From contig CP136052.1 of NCBI GenBank assembly GCA_032620915.1, positions 155,001 through 219,000 of the forward strand: a DNA stretch of 64,000 nucleotides, read 5' to 3'. Both the position numbers and the translations under genes were made by a program. Positions 36,297-45,419 of the stretch are shown piece by piece. The notes below the pieces were generated by a model. That model saw only the letters and a program-made list of their open reading frames with translations. It had not been told where the DNA came from and did not search any database. The stretch's first letter is position 1. Each line of letters starts with the position of its first letter. The stretch comes from Oscillospiraceae bacterium NTUH-002-81 (GTDB lineage: Bacteria; Bacillota; Clostridia; Lachnospirales; Lachnospiraceae).

Positions 36297-37811
36297 ATGA
36301 ATACAACAATACTTAATGTGAGCGGAGATTCCGCGGACGACGTTAAGATTGAGGCGGCAGGCAATCTTCTGAAGGAAGGCAAGCTGGTGGCGTTCCCCAC
36401 AGAGACCGTGTACGGGCTGGGCGCCAATGCGCTGGACGAGGAGGCCGCTGCCAGAATATACAGTGCCAAGGGCCGGCCGTCGGATAATCCGCTGATCGTG
36501 CATATCGCGGACTGGGATGCGCTGGGGCTGATCGTCAAGGAGATTCCGCCGGAGGCGAAGCTTCTGGCTGATAAGTTCTGGCCGGGCCCGCTGACGATGA
36601 TTTTCAAGAAAAGTGACCGGGTGCCGTATGGAACCACCGGCGGTCTGGAGACGGTGGCCGTGCGCATGCCCAGCCATCCGGTGGCCATGAAGCTCATCCG
36701 GGCAGGCGGCGGTTACATTGCAGCGCCCAGTGCCAACACGTCAGGGCGTCCTAGCCCCACCCGGGCGGAGCATGTTAAAGAGGATCTGGACGGACGGATC
36801 GACATGATCCTGGACGGCGGCGAGGTGAACATCGGCCTGGAATCTACCATTGTGGATCTCAGTGAGGGCGTGCCCACCATTCTGCGTCCGGGCTACATTA
36901 CGAAAGAGATGCTGGAAGAGGTGCTGGGAAAAGTCGAAGTGGATCAGGCTATCATCCGGGACGATTCCAACATCGTGCCGAAAGCGCCGGGCATGAAATA
37001 CCGCCATTATGCGCCCAAGGCCGATCTGGTGGTGGTGGAGGGCGAGCAGGCCCTGGTCACTGCACGGATCAATGAGCTGGTACAGGAAAAACAGGAGCAC
37101 GGCATGCGGGTGGGCGTCATCTGCACCGAGGAGACGAAAGATCTGTACAATGCGGACGAGATCCGTTCCGCAGGCAGCAGGCAGGATGAAGAATCCATCG
37201 CCCGCCATCTGTTTGCGGTGCTGCGGGAATTTGATGAGCTGGACGTGGACTGCATTTACTCGGAATCCTTTGAGGGGCCGGGACTGGGACAGGCCATCAT
37301 GAACCGCCTGTTAAAAGCCGCTGCCCATCAGGTGATCCATATCAACAAGCGGGGCGTCAGCCGTCTCAACCGTATTTTGTTTGTCAGCAACAGCGCCAAC
37401 ATCATGGGCCCCATGGCGGAAGGCATCGCCAGACGGGAGCTGGAGGGCGTGAATATCGAGGTGCGAAGCCGGGGACTGGTGGTACTTTTCCCAGAGCCGG
37501 TGAACCAGAAGGCCGAAGCGGTGATGATCAGCAATGGCATCCGCATGGACGGCTATATGTCCAAGCAGCTGACCCGGGAGGACATGGGCGACGCCTGTCT
37601 GGTGCTGACCCTGAATGAGAAGCAGAAAGAGCGGATCAACGAGGAGTACCCGGAACAGAAGCAGGTGTACACGCTGAGCGAATTCAGCGGCGTGGAGGAC
37701 ACCCAGAACCCCTACGGCGGGGAGCTCACCGACTATGGGCGCTGTTTTGAACAGGTGGAAAAAATGGTGAAGCGGACGATTGCCCGGCTGAGAAGAGAAC
37801 ACAGTATTTAA
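36297..37811 (+). CDS. Sua5/TsaC threonylcarbamoyl-AMP synthase fused to a degenerate low-molecular-weight phosphatase domain
   Basis: 504 residues; the usual Sua5 is about 345. The YrdC domain (about 15-205) reads FPTETVYGLGANA, KGRPSDNPLIVHI, PSANTSGRPSPT, and makes threonylcarbamoyl-AMP for the t6A37 modification of tRNA. A Sua5 domain follows (about 240-345), after APGMKYRHYAPK. Residues about 358-504 resemble a low-molecular-weight tyrosine/arginine phosphatase, but the P-loop reads FVSNSANIMGPMAEGI where active enzymes have CxGNxCRSPMAE. Nucleophile Cys becomes Ser and Arg becomes Met; the acid-loop Asp is Asn (NPYGG). The third domain therefore looks catalytically dead. An active YwlE-like enzyme is often a separate gene near Sua5. 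Confidence 0.92.
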   Translation: MNTTILNVSGDSADDVKIEAAGNLLKEGKLVAFPTETVYGLGANALDEEAAARIYSAKGRPSDNPLIVHIADWDALGLIVKEIPPEAKLLADKFWPGPLTMIFKKSDRVPYGTTGGLETVAVRMPSHPVAMKLIRAGGGYIAAPSANTSGRPSPTRAEHVKEDLDGRIDMILDGGEVNIGLESTIVDLSEGVPTILRPGYITKEMLEEVLGKVEVDQAIIRDDSNIVPKAPGMKYRHYAPKADLVVVEGEQALVTARINELVQEKQEHGMRVGVICTEETKDLYNADEIRSAGSRQDEESIARHLFAVLREFDELDVDCIYSESFEGPGLGQAIMNRLLKAAAHQVIHINKRGVSRLNRILFVSNSANIMGPMAEGIARRELEGVNIEVRSRGLVVLFPEPVNQKAEAVMISNGIRMDGYMSKQLTREDMGDACLVLTLNEKQKERINEEYPEQKQVYTLSEFSGVEDTQNPYGGELTDYGRCFEQVEKMVKRTIARLRREHSI

Positions 37812-38010
37812 CAGTTGGAAGATGCACCAGTGAAAAAGCGTGCAGAGGGATAGCGAGCAGTACAGGCGTGTCGATGCCATGCGTTGTGCGAGGTACAAAT
37901 GAATAGAGCGCTGTGCAGACGAGCTGACACCGTACGGTGTGCATAGTGGAATGGTGAATCGGCAGGCGGCATGTAAGCAGAATAGAAAAAAGAAACGGAG
38001 GAGTACACAG
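37812..38010. other. Spacer, no gene seen
   Basis: 199 bp with several short palindromes (for example CCGTACGG near 37931). The dCMP deaminase frame is open back to 37939, but only ATG 38011 has a ribosome site (CGGAGGAG). Confidence 0.4.
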
Positions 38011-38496
38011 ATGAGCGATAAGAGACAGGATTATATTACCTGGGATGAGTATTTCATGGGCGTGGCCAAGCTTTCCGGCATGCGTTCCAAAGACCCGAAT
38101 ACGCAGGTGGGAGCCTGCATCGTCAGTGACAGCAACAAGATTCTGTCCATGGGCTACAACGGCTTCCCTGTGGGCTGCTCCGATGATGAATTCCCGTGGG
38201 CCCGGGAAGGGGAACCGCTGGACAACAAATATCTGTACACAACCCACAGTGAGCTGAACGCGATCCTGAACTATCGCGGCGGCAGCCTGGAAGGGGCGAA
38301 GTTGTATGTGACGCTCTTCCCGTGCAACGAGTGTGCCAAAGCCATCATTCAGGCGGGCATCCGCACGCTGATCTACGACGATGACAAATACATGGACACG
38401 CCGTCCGTCATTGCGTCCAAGCGGATGCTGGACGCAGCCGGTGTGCGGTATTATAGATATAAACGGACAGGAAGAGAGATTTCCATGCAGCTTTAA
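38011..38496 (+). CDS. dCMP deaminase (ComEB-type)
   Basis: 161 residues. Zinc deaminase converting dCMP to dUMP for thymidylate synthesis. Zinc site THSELNA (about 78-84; HSE in place of the commoner HAE) and PCNECAK (about 104-110). Substrate region GYNGFPVGCSDDEFPW (about 50-65). GGAGG lies about 10 bp before ATG 38011. Confidence 0.94.
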   Translation: MSDKRQDYITWDEYFMGVAKLSGMRSKDPNTQVGACIVSDSNKILSMGYNGFPVGCSDDEFPWAREGEPLDNKYLYTTHSELNAILNYRGGSLEGAKLYVTLFPCNECAKAIIQAGIRTLIYDDDKYMDTPSVIASKRMLDAAGVRYYRYKRTGREISMQL

Positions 38497-38562
38497 CACA
38501 TTCTATGTAGCGACAGCTGCGAGGGTGATGTGAGATTTGAAGAGGTTGAGAACTTAAAAAGA

Positions 38563-38599
38563 AGAACTGTCAGCTTCCCATAAAAGAAGTGACAGTTCT
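38563..38599. repeat. Inverted repeat downstream of dCMP deaminase
   Basis: GAACTGTCA (38564-38572) pairs with TGACAGTTC (38590-38598), with a TTC/GAA inner pair. No long T-tract follows on either strand, so termination is only possible. Confidence 0.4.
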
Positions 38600-38668
38600 C
38601 ATGTGTTGTTCTGCATGTGAATAAAGTTTCTGCTGGCAAGGCTTGTGCGTTTGCAGAGGATTGTTTAT

Positions 38669-38911
38669 TTACTCTCCGATGGCCTGTTTGAGTGCCTTGG
38701 ACAGCTGGTCAGGGCAGGAAGTCGGGCGGGGACCGCAGTGAATGCCTTCCAGACGGCGGATGGCTTCATGCACGTCCATGCCCTCCACGAGCGCAGCCAC
38801 ACCCTGGGTGTTGCCGTTGCATCCGCCGACGAACTCGACAGATGTCACGATGTTGTTTTCAACTTCTACGTTGATGAGCTGGGAACAGACGCCCTTTGTC
38901 TTATATACCAT
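38669..38911 (-). CDS. TSCPD domain protein
   Basis: 80 residues. Matches the small TSCPD family (the C-terminal piece of some class II ribonucleotide reductases found alone): VEFVGGCNGNTQGVAALVEG (about 26-45), CGPRPTSCPDQLSKAL (about 59-74). Three conserved Cys suggest metal binding. The family's function is unknown. AGGAGGAAAAGATT precedes the ATG. It is the only minus-strand gene between 25068 and 64000. Confidence 0.88.
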   Translation of the reverse strand: MVYKTKGVCSQLINVEVENNIVTSVEFVGGCNGNTQGVAALVEGMDVHEAIRRLEGIHCGPRPTSCPDQLSKALKQAIGE

Positions 38912-39114
38912 AATCTTTTCCTCCTAAAGTATGTTTTGTATCAAAGCCTATCCATATTCACAAAGCGATCGTGCATAAGAAATCCCATGATGGCGATATG
39001 CCTCAAAGAGGTTTCCTATGAAAAGCGATGTGAAGAGATGAGACTTTCAAGATAGTATAACACCGAAGGAAAAATTTTTCTATAAAAAATCAAGAAGAAA
39101 AGGATGAACAAATC

Positions 39115-39816
39115 ATGAAACGAATTGGAATTATCGGTGCAATGGAAGAAGAAGTTGCACTGTTGAAAGAACAGATGCAGATCGAGAAAAGGGTGGAGAA
39201 AGCGTCCATGGAATTCTGTGCCGGAAAATTAAACGGTCAGGAGGCCGTGGTGGTGCGCAGCGGCATTGGCAAAGTCAACGCCGGTATCTGCACTCAGATT
39301 CTAGTGGATCTGTTCGAGGTAGATGCGGTGATCAACACCGGAATTGCCGGTTCTCTGGATGCCAGAATCGACATCGGCGACCTGGTGATCTCCACGGATG
39401 CGCTGCATCACGACATGGATGCGGTGAACTTTGGCTATGCGCTGGGGCAGATTCCACGGATGGACACGCTGGCATTCCCGGCAGACGAGAAGCTCATCGA
39501 GACAGCGGCCCGGGTATGCGCAAAAGTGAACCCGGACATCCGCACCTGGACAGGCCGGGTGGTCAGCGGCGACCAGTTCATTTCTGACAAGGCCACCAAA
39601 GACCGGATCATCAGCAATTTCGGCGGCTTCTGTACCGAGATGGAGGGCGCAGCCATCGCCCAGGCTGCTTACCTAAACAAGATTCCGTTTGTGATCCTGC
39701 GGGCCATCTCCGACAAGGCGGATGACAGCGCCACCATGGATTACCCGGCATTCGAGAAAAAAGCCATCGAGCACAGCGTGCGACTGGTGCTGGGCATGAT
39801 GGAGGCTCTGGCGTAA
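39115..39816 (+). CDS. mtn: 5'-methylthioadenosine/S-adenosylhomocysteine nucleosidase
   Basis: 233 residues. Cleaves the glycosidic bond of MTA and SAH, recycling methyl-cycle products. IGIIGAMEEEVALLK at the start, VVVRSGIGKVNA near 43, INTGIAGSLD near 74, and the active-site segment CTEMEGAAIAQAA near 172. The catalytic Asp is in RAISDKAD near 199. Together with metF and metH it serves the methionine/SAM cycle, though it lies 5 kb away in its own unit. Confidence 0.96.
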   Translation: MKRIGIIGAMEEEVALLKEQMQIEKRVEKASMEFCAGKLNGQEAVVVRSGIGKVNAGICTQILVDLFEVDAVINTGIAGSLDARIDIGDLVISTDALHHDMDAVNFGYALGQIPRMDTLAFPADEKLIETAARVCAKVNPDIRTWTGRVVSGDQFISDKATKDRIISNFGGFCTEMEGAAIAQAAYLNKIPFVILRAISDKADDSATMDYPAFEKKAIEHSVRLVLGMMEALA

Positions 39817-39858
39817 AACTGTAGAGGGTGAACGATGGCGCTGCTGGAATCATATTTG

Positions 39859-39875
39859 TTCAGACACTGTCTGAA
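39859..39875. promoter_or_regulatory. Perfect 17-bp palindrome
   Basis: TTCAGACA-C-TGTCTGAA. A second site with the same CAGACA-N-TGTCTG core lies 58 bp downstream. Probably a dimeric repressor site; the regulator is not known. Confidence 0.5.
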
Positions 39876-39918
39876 TGCGCAGAATATGAGGACATTTTAT
39901 CTTGCGTATCCAATTTTC

Positions 39919-39931
39919 CAGACAGTGTCTG
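39919..39931. promoter_or_regulatory. Second CAGACA-N-TGTCTG palindrome
   Basis: CAGACAGTGTCTG, upstream of the promoter at 39975. It shares the core with the palindrome at 39859. Confidence 0.5.
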
Positions 39932-39974
39932 TTAAATTGATGAAAGTTGTCGATGAATTGTGCGGCTCCTTCTC

Positions 39975-40003
39975 TTTCCATTTTTTACCAGTTCATGTAT
40001 AAT
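39975..40003 (+). promoter_or_regulatory. Promoter of the membrane-protein gene
   Basis: TTTCCA (39975-39980), 17 bp, TATAAT (39998-40003). Confidence 0.65.
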
Positions 40004-40039
40004 AACTGTAAAAATCTGGAAATGGAAGGAGCGTTTTTT

Positions 40040-41023
40040 ATGCTTGAAAAAATGACGGATCTCCAGTTTGTACTGTACGTGCTGGCCGGGATCAGTGCTG
40101 TCGTTTTGTTACAGAAGATAATCGTATCCTTGATTTACAGACACCTGAAGAAAGAGACGGATGGGCTGCCCACCGTCAATGATCGCTGGATGAAGCAGCT
40201 GAAGCTGAAATACGAAAATACATACAAGATCAACAGCCACATGGCGGATACCCGGCTGTACGTGGACAGGCAGGTAGAGAAGCTGAAATTCTTTCACGCC
40301 CATCTGGCGGGGATGAATTCATTTTACCGGAAAGCGCAGCTCATCTGTATTTTGCTGGGCGGGACAAGCTATGCGCTGGCGGTCCGGGCCGGGCGCACCG
40401 TGGCCGATTGTCACCTTTTTTTCGTCATGGGCATTTTGGCGGCGGTGTTTTTGCAGCTGCTGGATTGTCTGTCGGGCAATGAACGCTCCGAAAAAATTGT
40501 AAAACAGAACATCACGGATTATTTTGTCAATATTCTGGAGCCCAAGCTGGTGGAGCCGGAGGCATTTGCCGGGACACAAGTGTTCGGCAGTGCCGGATAC
40601 CGGGGAGAAAGATTTGCAGATGTGCAGCCACAGCGCGGAGCAGAAAATGGGAGAAGTGCCGGGGAAGGATATGCCGGGGGAGTCACTGATAAAAGAGTGG
40701 CAGAAAGTACAGGAGATCAGGAGTTGCGAAATAGAGAAATGCTATCGGATATGCAACAAAAAGAAGAAACTGGATCGATGGCCCGTGAAAAAACGGCGGC
40801 TGCCCGTGCGTCCGGTCGGTGGCAGTCGTTGAAGCCTTCTTACGGAAACGGCTGGGAAGATTTCCCGGAGGAAAACGCTTTTGCCGCAGCTGGGAGCATT
40901 TCCGACGTGGACGGACAGGTTTTTTCGGCTGGGGAGAAGGAGCTGGCAGCAGGCGGACAGTGTGTTTCTCGGGAGGAAGAGGATAAGATCGTCCGGGAAG
41001 TGCTGAAAGAATTTTTGGCGTGA
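40040..41023 (+). CDS. Membrane protein of unknown function with disordered tail
   Basis: 327 residues. One N-terminal membrane segment (about 8-28, FVLYVLAGISAVVLL), a basic stretch, and two more hydrophobic segments (about 95-145). From about 185 to the end it is a low-complexity Gly/Ala/Glu/Arg-rich tail, ending in an acidic helix EEEDKIVREVLKEFL. GGAAGGAG precedes ATG 40040; the frame extends up to 39947 but that lies upstream of the promoter. No family is recognised. The acidic C-terminal helix could be a docking peptide. Confidence 0.75.
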   Translation: MLEKMTDLQFVLYVLAGISAVVLLQKIIVSLIYRHLKKETDGLPTVNDRWMKQLKLKYENTYKINSHMADTRLYVDRQVEKLKFFHAHLAGMNSFYRKAQLICILLGGTSYALAVRAGRTVADCHLFFVMGILAAVFLQLLDCLSGNERSEKIVKQNITDYFVNILEPKLVEPEAFAGTQVFGSAGYRGERFADVQPQRGAENGRSAGEGYAGGVTDKRVAESTGDQELRNREMLSDMQQKEETGSMAREKTAAARASGRWQSLKPSYGNGWEDFPEENAFAAAGSISDVDGQVFSAGEKELAAGGQCVSREEEDKIVREVLKEFLA

Positions 41024-41029
41024 ATGCTC

Positions 41030-41058
41030 TTGATATATGAAAAACGATTTGATAGAAT
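41030..41058 (+). promoter_or_regulatory. Promoter of pgi
   Basis: TTGATA (41030-41035), 17 bp, TAGAAT (41053-41058). Confidence 0.75.
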
Positions 41059-41105
41059 GAGAGCAGAACAGGGAAAGGGTACCTGTAGAAGAAGGAGTGA
41101 ATCAC

Positions 41106-42452
41106 ATGGATAAAGTGACATTTGACTATTCCAGAGCGGAAGCGTTTATCAATCCCCATGAAGTGGCTTATATGGGACGTCTTGCAGAGGACGCAAGGAA
41201 GCTTCTGCTTTCCAGAGAAGGCGCCGGGAATGATTTCCTGGGATGGCTGGATCTTCCCGTAGATTATGATAAGGAAGAGTTTGCACGGATTCAGAAAGCA
41301 GCGAAGAAGATTCAGGAGGATTCCGAGGTTCTGATCGTCATCGGTATCGGCGGATCTTACCTGGGCGCGCGGGCTGCCATTGAATTTTTAAGACACAGTT
41401 TTTATAACAACGTATCCAAAGAGATCCGCAAGACGCCGGAGATCTATTTCGCAGGCAACAGCATCAGCGGCAGATACCTGAAAGGCCTCATCGATGTGCT
41501 GGGAGACCGGGATTTCTCCATCAACGTGATTTCCAAGTCCGGCACCACCACGGAGCCTGCCATCGCTTTCCGTATTTTCAAGGAGATCCTGGAGAAAAAA
41601 TATGGCAAAGAAGAGGCTGCCAAGAGAATTTATGCTACCACAGACAAGGCAAAGGGCGCTTTGAAAAATCTGTCCGACAGCGAGGGCTACGAGACTTTCG
41701 TTGTACCGGATGATGTGGGCGGACGTTTCTCCGTTCTGACCGCAGTTGGACTTCTTCCCATCGCAGTCAGCGGCGCAGATATTACCAAACTCATGGAGGG
41801 TGCCGCTTCCGCAAGAGAACGTGCCATCCGCGACGGTTTTGAGCAGAACGATTCCATGAAATATGCGGCTGTCCGCAATATTTTACACAGAAAAGGCAAG
41901 AGTATCGAGATCTTGGCAAACTACGAGCCCAGCATCCACTATGTATCCGAGTGGTGGAAACAGCTGTGCGGCGAGAGCGAGGGCAAGGATCACAAGGGCA
42001 TTTACCCGGCATCTGTTGACCTGACCACTGATCTGCATTCCATGGGACAGTTCATCCAGGACGGCTCTCGCGTCATGTTCGAGACCGTGCTCAGCGTGGA
42101 GGACTGCGACGATAAAGTGATGATCAATGAGGAAGCCGTGGATCTGGACGGCCTGAATTACCTGGCTGGCAAGGATATGGATTTCGTCAACAAGAGTGCC
42201 ATGACAGGAACGATGCTGGCGCACACCGACGGCGAGGTGCCGAACCTGCTTGTGACCGTACCGAAGCAGAACGAATTCTTCCTCGGCGAGCTGTTCTATT
42301 TCTTCGAGTTTGCCATTGCCATCAGCGGCTACCTGAACGGCGTGAACCCGTTTGACCAGGAAGGCGTGGAGAGCTACAAGCGCAACATGTTTGCCCTTCT
42401 TGGCAAGCCGGGATATGAGAAACAGAGAGAAGAGATTCTGAAGAGACTGTAA
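41106..42452 (+). CDS. pgi: Glucose-6-phosphate isomerase
   Basis: 448 residues, the short Firmicutes form. Interconverts glucose 6-phosphate and fructose 6-phosphate. [18 protein letters not shown] near 80, [18 protein letters not shown] near 140 (sugar-phosphate loop), catalytic Glu in the [15 protein letters not shown] region near 290, and [18 protein letters not shown] near 416 with the catalytic Lys. AAGGAG is 9 bp before ATG 41106. A strong terminator follows. Confidence 0.97.
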   Translation: MDKVTFDYSRAEAFINPHEVAYMGRLAEDARKLLLSREGAGNDFLGWLDLPVDYDKEEFARIQKAAKKIQEDSEVLIVIGIGGSYLGARAAIEFLRHSFYNNVSKEIRKTPEIYFAGNSISGRYLKGLIDVLGDRDFSINVISKSGTTTEPAIAFRIFKEILEKKYGKEEAAKRIYATTDKAKGALKNLSDSEGYETFVVPDDVGGRFSVLTAVGLLPIAVSGADITKLMEGAASARERAIRDGFEQNDSMKYAAVRNILHRKGKSIEILANYEPSIHYVSEWWKQLCGESEGKDHKGIYPASVDLTTDLHSMGQFIQDGSRVMFETVLSVEDCDDKVMINEEAVDLDGLNYLAGKDMDFVNKSAMTGTMLAHTDGEVPNLLVTVPKQNEFFLGELFYFFEFAIAISGYLNGVNPFDQEGVESYKRNMFALLGKPGYEKQREEILKRL

Positions 42453-42510
42453 GCGCGGCGTTTCCTGCGGCGGGGGATGACCTGCGGCGGCAGAAAACAC
42501 TGTGGTTGAG

Positions 42511-42562
42511 AAAACCGGCCAAGATGCTGTTCCGTTGCGGAAAGCATTTAGGCCGGTTTTTT
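42511..42562 (+). terminator. Terminator after pgi
   Basis: AAAACCGGCC (42511-42520) pairs with GGCCGGTTTT (42551-42560), with inner ATGCT/AGCAT and TTCC/GGAA pairs, followed by T residues. Confidence 0.92.
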
Positions 42563-42823
42563 GCGCGAGCGACGAGCCAAAGTCTGTGTTTACACGAGGT
42601 TCTGGCGTTGCTAAGTGCTAGTGGAACTTGCTCATGTAGGATGCGATCAGAAAATATGGTTAGAGTAGTCGTCAAAATAAGTTTAGAACAAATACAGTTC
42701 ATAATAGAGTCAGAGAATTTGCGTTGGACTGTATTCGGAATGGATGATCGATCGTAGTTTTTTGTAAGTGGAACTGAGATTATGAATATTTTTGCCAGAA
42801 AGAGAAAAGGAGTTGGAAAAGAA
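42563..42823. other. AT-rich spacer, no gene seen
   Basis: 261 bp, clearly richer in A+T than the neighbours from about 42640. No convincing promoter, although one must lie here for the dehydrogenase gene because a terminator precedes it. Confidence 0.4.
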
Positions 42824-43777
42824 ATGAAAATCGTTATGCTGGAAAAAACATCCTTAGGGGATGATGTCAATATTTCTGCGCTGGAGCAGCTGGGAGAACT
42901 GGTGGTTTACGATACCTCCACGGAGGAGGAGACGAGAGAGAGGGTGGCGCAGGCCGACGTGATCCTGGTGAACAAGGTGCCCATGAATGCCCGCACGCTG
43001 GAAAAAGCGGCCCACGCGAAGCTGCTGTGTGTGACGGCCACGGGAACGAACATCGTGGACATGGATTACTGCCGCAGCCGGAATCTGCCGGTGACGAATG
43101 TGGCCGGGTATTCCACAGACTCTGTGGCACAGCACACCTTTGCGCTGCTGTTTTATGTGCTGGAAAAGCTGAACTGGTATGATGCTTATGTGAAATCCGG
43201 CGCTTACAGCCGCAGCGGCATGTTCTGCTGTCTGGATGAGAAGTTTTTCCAGTTAAAAGGAAAGACCTGGGGCATCATTGGTCTGGGCACCATTGGCCGG
43301 GAGGTGGCGCGGATCGTGGAGGCGTTTGGCTGCCGAATCCTGTGCTATTCTGCAACAGGCCGGAAATATGACACGCCCTATGAGCAGGTGGATCTGGAAA
43401 CGCTGCTGGGCGAGTCGGATGTGGTATCCATCCATGCGCCGCTGAATCCGGCCACGGAAAATCTCATGACGAAAGAAAAATTTGCCATGATGAAAAAGAG
43501 CGCCATCCTCATCAATGTGGGCCGGGGCCCCATCGTCAATGAAAAGGATCTGGCGGAGGCGCTGAACGCGGGTGTCATTGCCGGTGCCGGACTGGATGTG
43601 CTGAGCGCGGAGCCCATGAAAGCGGACAATCCGCTGCTGGCGGTACAGGACAGCCGGAAATTGGTCATCACCCCGCATATCGCCTGGGCATCGGTGGAAG
43701 CCAGACAGAAGCTGGTGGACGAAGTGGCGGAAAATGTGCGGGCATGGATGAACGGAACGCCGCGGAATCTGGTATAG
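42824..43777 (+). CDS. D-isomer-specific 2-hydroxyacid dehydrogenase
   Basis: 317 residues. NAD-dependent reduction of 2-keto acids, such as glycerate/hydroxypyruvate or lactate/pyruvate. Rossmann motif GIIGLGTIGREVARI (about 148-162), catalytic Arg in INVGRGPIVNE (about 226-236), Glu in LDVLSAEP (about 254), and His in TPHIAWAS (about 283). SVAQHTFALLFYVLEKLN near 100 resembles the glycerate dehydrogenase branch. Start ATG 42824 with AAGGAG upstream; a further ATG at 42782 in frame lacks a site. Confidence 0.92.
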   Translation: MKIVMLEKTSLGDDVNISALEQLGELVVYDTSTEEETRERVAQADVILVNKVPMNARTLEKAAHAKLLCVTATGTNIVDMDYCRSRNLPVTNVAGYSTDSVAQHTFALLFYVLEKLNWYDAYVKSGAYSRSGMFCCLDEKFFQLKGKTWGIIGLGTIGREVARIVEAFGCRILCYSATGRKYDTPYEQVDLETLLGESDVVSIHAPLNPATENLMTKEKFAMMKKSAILINVGRGPIVNEKDLAEALNAGVIAGAGLDVLSAEPMKADNPLLAVQDSRKLVITPHIAWASVEARQKLVDEVAENVRAWMNGTPRNLV

Positions 43778-43810
43778 AAGTTGATAGAGATGGAGAGGAA
43801 CGGAAGGGGA

Positions 43811-45265
43811 ATGGACAAGCAGAGTTTGACGCGGCTCCAGCGGCAGCTGACCGGAAAATATGTGGCGACCAACGGATTGTTCTGGATGGCTTACGTGTGC
43901 ATCTGGGGCTTCGGTGCGGTCTATCTGAAAGGAAAAGGCTTTTCCAGCACGGAGACGGGCATCATCACCGCGCTGGGCGGCCTGATCTCTGTGGTTTTTC
44001 AGCCATTGCTGGCGGCCAGGATGGAAAACGGCGGCCGCCTGTCGGTGCGGCAGGCGTTCATGCTCTGCCTGGGGGCAGCCTGTATTTGTGATGTGGTGCT
44101 GCTTGTGTGCCCGGCAGCGGCGGCGTTGGCGCTGGCCTGCCTGTTCCTGGCAGTGATGGCGCTGTTTCAGATGAATTCAGCGGTGCTGAATTCTCTTGGC
44201 ATGGAATATGTGAACCTTGGCATACCGGTGAACTATGGTCTGGCCAGAGGGGCAGGCTCCGTCTGCTTTGCCCTGCTGTCACTGGCACTGGGATTTGTGA
44301 CGGAGCGCTTCGGTGTGGATGCGCTGATTGTGCTGTCACTGGTATTCAGCCTGTGCCTCATCGGACTGCTGGCGACATACCAGAGTACCCGTAAGTTGAA
44401 GGAAATGTATGGGCTTGGCAGCCGAGTGCCTGAAAAAGTCAATTCAAGTTCTCCCCAACCGGAGGATTCTTCTCATCCAATAGATTCGACGAAATTCGAC
44501 GCTGACAGTTCACAGAAGGCAGAGGCAGGCAATGTTGCACCAACAGCTATGCCACCAACAGAGAATTCGTCAGCGAGCACAACCGCAACAACACATCTAT
44601 CAGCAACCGCAACTCCGGCGTCAGAGATTGACTCCATCGCAGCCCGGCGCACACGGGAGCAAGACGCATCAGTCCCCTCCCCCGGCATGCGCGCCATGTT
44701 CGCCGCTGACCGGGGGCTTCTCATCCTGCTCCTGGGCTTTTTCCTGATTTTTGTGGGCCATTTCATGAACAATACCTACATGATCGACCTGGTGGGGCGG
44801 TTTGGCGGTTCGGATGCGGACATGGGCATCGCCACGGCGTTTGCGGCGTCCCTGGAACTGCCCGCAATGATTTTGGTAAATTTTCTTGTGAAACGAATTT
44901 CTTCGGCCAATGTTTTGCGGATCAGTGCTGTTTCCTATGTGATGAAAACCGTGATCCTGCTGGGGGCTGTGAACATGCCGGTACTGCTGCTGTCCCAGCT
45001 GTGCCAGTTCGGGGCCTATGCGTTCTTTGTTCCGGCCTCCGTGTACTACATCAACGAGCGGGTGCCCGATCAGTACAAAGTCACGGGCCAGTCGGCGCTG
45101 GGCATGGCGACCATGGGGCTGGGCGGCGCTGTAGGCAACTTCCTGGGCGGCCGGGTGCAGGATGTGTTCGGTGTCTCCGGCATGGTGGTGGTCTGCGTGA
45201 CCTGCACCATTGTCGGGGCGATGTTTACTTTTGCCGGATTGGGAAAAAACCACGCCAAAAATTAA
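43811..45265 (+). CDS. MFS transporter, nucleoside/oligosaccharide-proton symporter-like
   Basis: About 484 residues, twelve hydrophobic segments. The first half begins KYVATNGLFWMAYVCIWGFG, the second GLLILLLGFFLIFVGHFMNN. Between TM6 and TM7 there is an unusual hydrophilic loop of about 95 residues (about 200-295), rich in Ser, Thr, Ala, Pro and Asp, with codon use and base composition unlike the rest. The start is uncertain: ATG 43811 directly follows GGAAGGGGA, ATG 43790 and TTG 43781 are in frame. It follows the dehydrogenase by about 30 bp, so they are likely co-transcribed and the permease may import a related acid or sugar. Confidence 0.85.
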   Translation: MDKQSLTRLQRQLTGKYVATNGLFWMAYVCIWGFGAVYLKGKGFSSTETGIITALGGLISVVFQPLLAARMENGGRLSVRQAFMLCLGAACICDVVLLVCPAAAALALACLFLAVMALFQMNSAVLNSLGMEYVNLGIPVNYGLARGAGSVCFALLSLALGFVTERFGVDALIVLSLVFSLCLIGLLATYQSTRKLKEMYGLGSRVPEKVNSSSPQPEDSSHPIDSTKFDADSSQKAEAGNVAPTAMPPTENSSASTTATTHLSATATPASEIDSIAARRTREQDASVPSPGMRAMFAADRGLLILLLGFFLIFVGHFMNNTYMIDLVGRFGGSDADMGIATAFAASLELPAMILVNFLVKRISSANVLRISAVSYVMKTVILLGAVNMPVLLLSQLCQFGAYAFFVPASVYYINERVPDQYKVTGQSALGMATMGLGGAVGNFLGGRVQDVFGVSGMVVVCVTCTIVGAMFTFAGLGKNHAKN

Positions 45266-45294
45266 AAAGAAAATTAGAAAATAGGGAAATTTCC

Positions 45295-45323
45295 TTGACT
45301 GCCTCCAAAGGATATCTTATATT
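45295..45323 (+). promoter_or_regulatory. Promoter of the type IV pilus operon
   Basis: TTGACT (45295-45300), 17 bp, TATATT (45318-45323). The roughly 90-base leader has two hairpins: GGCAGGT/ACCTGCC (about 45328-45357) and GAATG/CATTC followed by TTTTT (about 45364-45393). The second could act as an attenuator. No c-di-GMP riboswitch consensus is seen. Confidence 0.8.
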
Positions 45324-45419
45324 TATGGCAGGTTAGTCTTTTTAAATGAGACCTGCCGCAGAAGGAATGTCCTGTATTGCAGCATTCTTTTTGGCGGGCA
45401 GGCAGAAGGAAGCGAAAAA

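Noticed and set aside
45324-45419. Possible c-di-GMP riboswitch in the pilus operon leader
   Set aside because: Looked for because some clostridial pilus genes have one, but the conserved core sequences are absent; only two plain hairpins are seen.
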